The translations under genes and the position numbers were made by a program. DNA of 64,000 bases from Velthaea sp965214335 (GTDB lineage: Bacteria; Vulcanimicrobiota; Vulcanimicrobiia; Vulcanimicrobiales; Vulcanimicrobiaceae): positions 310,001-374,000 of the forward strand of contig CBDCBO010000005.1 in NCBI GenBank assembly GCA_965214335.1. Reading direction: 5' to 3'. Under the pieces are notes generated by a model that searched no databases, was not told the origin of the DNA, and worked only from the letters and a program-made list of their open reading frames with translations. Each line of letters begins with the position of its first letter. Position 1 is the stretch's first letter. Shown here piece by piece: positions 61,493-64,000 of the stretch.

Positions 61493-62857
61493 GGATCGTG
61501 TCCCAGGACGTGGTGTACGAGAACGGGTCGGGAGGGGTAGTCAGCGCGTAACGACGGCGGAGATTCGGTGCAGCTGATTGTCGCTTACGGTCTTGAGTCC
61601 TTCGAGCTGCATGTAACGCCGTTGCAACTGCCACTCATCGTTTTGCTCAAGCATCAGAGCGCCGACAAGCCGCACGATCGCGGCCTCGTTGGGAAAGATG
61701 CCGACCACGTCCGTTCGTCGCTTGATTTCAGCGTTGACGCGCTCAAGCGGATTCGTCGATGCGATCTGAGTCCGATGGGCTTTTGGAAACGTCATAAAAG
61801 CCAGAACGTCGTCACGTGCATCGTCGAGATAAACTGACAGCTTCGGAAACTTCGCTCGTAGTTGATCCGTCACCGCCGCCCATTGCTCTTGCGCTGCTGC
61901 GACGGATTCTTGAGCGAACACCGTGTTGATCAACGCGAGCACGACTTGCCGTTGGCCTTTGCCGGCGTACGCAAGCGCGTTGCGCATGAAATGCACTCGA
62001 CAGCGCTGCCACGTCGCTTTGAAAACCTTGCCGATTGCGGCCTTGAGTCCAAGATGCGCATCGGAGATAACGAGCTTTGTTCCGCGCAAGCCACGACGCG
62101 TTAAATTGCGCAGAAACTCCGTCCAAAATGGCTCCGCTTCACTTGGTCCGACCGCAACGCCTAATATCTCGCGAACCCCGTCAGTATTGACTCCGACGGC
62201 AATTATCACCGCCACGGAAACGATGCGACCAGCTTGCCGGACCTTCACATACGTAGCGTCAATCCAGAGATACGGCCAGTCGCCTTCGATGGGCCGATTG
62301 AGGAACGCGCCAACGCGCTCATCGATCTCAGAACACAAACGTGAAACCTGGCTCTTGGAAATGCCTGTCATTCCCATCGCTTTAACAAGCTCGTCAACAG
62401 AACGAGTAGAAACGCCTTGAATATACGCTTCCTGCACCACTGCAACGAGTGCTTTTTCGGCCGTTCGCCGTGGCTCGAGAAAGCCAGGAAAATACGCACC
62501 GCGTCGTAGCTTTGGAATCTTAAGATCGATCGAGCCGGCACGCGTCTCCCAGAGCCGTTCGCGGTAACCGTTGCGGCTGTTCGTTCGCTCGTCGCTGCGC
62601 TCGCCGTATTCGGCCCCGCAACGCTGCTCGATCTCGAAGTCCATCAGCCGTTGGACGATGTGACCTAAGAGCTCGCGGACGACGTCGTCTTGGGACCCCT
62701 TTTCAAGGAGCTCCGCTAATGCCATACTGGCTTTGGCCATCGTGGTACCTTTCGTGAAGATTGTCTGTGCAAAAACAACCTTCGCCGAGCGCCACGGTGG
62801 CCGCTTTTTACCCTACCGGACCGGCCAGCTCATACACCACGTCCTGGGACACGATCC
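61493..62857 (-). mobile_element. IS256-family insertion sequence, apparently intact
   Basis: 1365 bases bounded by perfect 25-base inverted repeats, GGATCGTGTCCCAGGACGTG... at 61493-61517 and its complement at 62833-62857, enclosing one transposase gene. Immediately outside both repeats stands the same 6-base word AGGGGA (61487-61492 and 62858-62863), a possible target duplication, though 8 bases is usual for the family. It lies between the lig operon and the tRNA-associated integrase. Confidence 0.82.
61541..62740 (-). CDS. IS256-family transposase
   Basis: 399 residues, full length. Mutator-type DDE transposase: first Asp in LWIDATYVKVR, second in LVISDAHLGLKAAI, Glu in STNPLERVNAEIKRR, with the CxxH-like CRVHFMRN segment between. 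The N-terminal domain (LLGHIVQRLMDFEIEQRCGAEYGER) is typical. No frameshift or internal stop, so it may be active. GGTACC lies before the ATG without a good binding site. Confidence 0.93.
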   Translation of the reverse strand: MAKASMALAELLEKGSQDDVVRELLGHIVQRLMDFEIEQRCGAEYGERSDERTNSRNGYRERLWETRAGSIDLKIPKLRRGAYFPGFLEPRRTAEKALVAVVQEAYIQGVSTRSVDELVKAMGMTGISKSQVSRLCSEIDERVGAFLNRPIEGDWPYLWIDATYVKVRQAGRIVSVAVIIAVGVNTDGVREILGVAVGPSEAEPFWTEFLRNLTRRGLRGTKLVISDAHLGLKAAIGKVFKATWQRCRVHFMRNALAYAGKGQRQVVLALINTVFAQESVAAAQEQWAAVTDQLRAKFPKLSVYLDDARDDVLAFMTFPKAHRTQIASTNPLERVNAEIKRRTDVVGIFPNEAAIVRLVGALMLEQNDEWQLQRRYMQLEGLKTVSDNQLHRISAVVTR

Positions 62858-62997
62858 AGGGGAGCGTTTCAGGACCGCGAGCACCCCGCTACCGGCTTCT
62901 ACGATCCAGTACCCACCGTTCGAAAAAAGGGTCGCTTTCTAGACCGTGGAAGCCGCAACCGTTGCTGTCGACACATGGCCCGGTGGAAGCACAATAG

Positions 62998-63073
62998 GCC
63001 GACGTAGCTCAGTTGGTAGAGCAGCTGATTCGTAATCAGCAGGTCAGCGGTTCAAATCCGCTCGTCGGCTCCA
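62998..63073 (+). tRNA. tRNA-Thr, anticodon CGT
   Basis: 76 bases folding as a full cloverleaf: acceptor GCCGACG/CGTCGGC, D arm with GTAGCTCAGTTGGTAGAGC, anticodon stem GCTGA/TCAGC with loop TTCGTAA (anticodon CGT, reads ACG), T arm with GGTTCAAATCC, discriminator T and encoded CCA. Its 3' half is a likely attachment site for the integrase gene that follows. Confidence 0.97.
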
Positions 63074-63075
63074 CG

Positions 63076-63106
63076 AAAAAGCCTGTATTTACGGGCTTTT
63101 TTCTTT
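63076..63106 (+). terminator. Intrinsic terminator after tRNA-Thr
   Basis: AAAAAGCCTGTA pairs with TACGGGCTTTTTT (stem of about 12 with a G-U) around a TT loop, ending in a run of six T. Starts 3 bases after the tRNA CCA end. Confidence 0.88.
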
Positions 63107-63138
63107 GCCTGGCAACATCGCGAATACAGGTGTTCGAT

Positions 63139-63162
63139 CCCGTACAGGCTATAATACAGGCT
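63139..63162 (+). promoter_or_regulatory. Integrase promoter with direct repeats
   Basis: TATAAT at 63150-63155 lies 7 bases before the integrase ATG, again a leaderless layout. TACAGGCTAT occurs twice, 12 bases apart, overlapping the -10 box and the start codon, with a further ACAGG just upstream. Such repeats could bind a repressor or the integrase itself. Confidence 0.5.
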
Positions 63163-64000
63163 ATGTACGATTTGGCCCCCGCCAAAGACGCCCGCTCAGC
63201 GCTCGAAAATGGAGACGATCCGGCTGCCGTTCGAGACGCGCTTAAGGCGCTGGCGGTCCTTACCAAGTCGCTCAAGCGGCGCCTCAAAACGCCCGCCCGT
63301 CGCCGAAAGGGCGAGGGAGCGCTCGTCTTCCGGGAGGACAAGAAACTCTACCAGTTCGAGGTCGAGTTGCCCCGCGCGCCGGACGGGAAGCGCCGGCGCC
63401 GCGTCGTTTACGGTAAGACCGCCGAGGAGACGCGGCGCAAGGTCGCCGATCTCAAGGCTCGCGGCGGTGGTAGCCTGCGGCCGGTCAATCCGGCTCGGAT
63501 TTCCGAGTACGTTACCACCTGGCTTGAAAAAGCGAACGGCGACTGGCGCCCAAGACGTTTGAGCACTACGTGTGGGCCTGGGACAAGGCGGCTCCCATTA
63601 TCGGGGGGATGCGACTCGATCGCTTCGATCGCAGCGGAGTCATCGGCCTCTTCGGTGCGCTTGAAGACGGCGGCTGCAGCGCCAACACGATCCGCGCCGT
63701 GAAGACGGTCATGGGGATCATCATCGCCGACGCGATCGCGGACGGACTGTACACGGCGATCAATCCGTTCACGCTCGTCAAGAAGGCGGTGCCCAAGCAC
63801 AAGGCTCAAGAGGGACGCGCGCTCTCGCCTCAGGAGTGCATGCGGTTCATCGACGCTGCGCGCGCCGACCGGCTTGAAGCGGCCTGGCTCCTGGGGCTCA
63901 CGGCCGGTTTACGCATCGGCGAGATTTTCGGGCTGCAATGGGGCGATGTGGACTTTGCAAACGCAGTTATCGCGGTCCGGCGTCAGGCGGTCGAAGTGAA
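63163..64000 (+). pseudogene. int: Tyrosine recombinase (phage-type integrase), frameshifted and cut by window end
   Basis: The first part (63163 to about 63548) encodes a basic N-terminal arm and an integrase DNA-binding domain (ALVFREDKKLYQFEVELPRA, RISEYVTTWLEKANGDW). The frame is then lost, but continues cleanly in another frame from 63549 (PKTFEHYVWAWDKAAPIIGGM ... LLGLTAGLRIGEIFGLQWGD), including the first catalytic Arg. One base appears to be missing near GCGCCCAAG. The rest of the catalytic domain is beyond the window. It may be a true pseudogene or an assembly error. It sits right behind tRNA-Thr, so marks an integrated element extending to the right. Confidence 0.85.

Overview
The window reads as a G+C-rich, Gram-negative-type (diderm) bacterial chromosome segment. 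A TonB-dependent receptor, Tat/Sec-exported periplasmic proteins, a periplasmic tricorn-like protease and a TRAP transporter show an outer membrane and periplasm. Protein style and the order rpsR-rplI-lonC-dnaB made me think of Candidatus Eremiobacterota (WPS-2) or a neighbouring deep lineage. That placement is an impression from gene content, not a computed phylogeny.

Layout. 1-2.6 kb: TRAP transporter (3' part of dctP, fused dctQM). 3-11.2 kb: VOC protein, secreted GH26-type glycosidase, MetX-like hydrolase, beta-carbonic anhydrase, PQQ-type propeller with a small secreted partner, and a GH5-like protein without its catalytic glutamates. 11.4-15.3 kb: sdaA, then a gene-poor 2.5-kb interval with four different repeat arrays and two small genes. 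15.3-30.2 kb: M16 protease, atypical LuxR regulator, L-rhamnose isomerase, SDR/DUF2867 protein, small unknowns, a double ABC ATPase, a membrane protein, an aminoglycoside-phosphotransferase-like kinase, an SDR and a 3-hydroxyacyl-CoA dehydrogenase. 30.2-34.4 kb: rpsR-rplI-lonC-dnaB behind a structured leader with an intrinsic-terminator hairpin. 35.2-45.5 kb: TonB receptor, propeller, phosphoesterase, leuA behind a candidate leucine attenuator, and a tricorn-like protease.

45.6-61.4 kb is the functional centrepiece: an aromatic-degradation island. A leftward operon encodes a GntR regulator, a complete branched-chain-type ABC importer (binding protein, LivG, LivF, LivH, LivM), aryl-alcohol dehydrogenase, 4-hydroxybenzoate hydroxylase (PobA) and an aromatic aldehyde dehydrogenase. 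A divergent rightward operon holds every step of protocatechuate 4,5-cleavage (LigK, LigU, LigJ, LigI, LigA, LigB, LigC). Together they predict conversion of a 4-hydroxybenzyl alcohol/aldehyde or 4-hydroxybenzoate via protocatechuate to pyruvate and oxaloacetate, with a palindromic GntR-type operator candidate in the shared intergenic region.

61.4-64 kb: an IS256-family insertion sequence with 25-bp perfect inverted repeats, then tRNA-Thr(CGT) with a terminator, followed directly by a frameshifted tyrosine-recombinase gene that runs off the window. This is the typical left edge of a tRNA-targeted integrated element.
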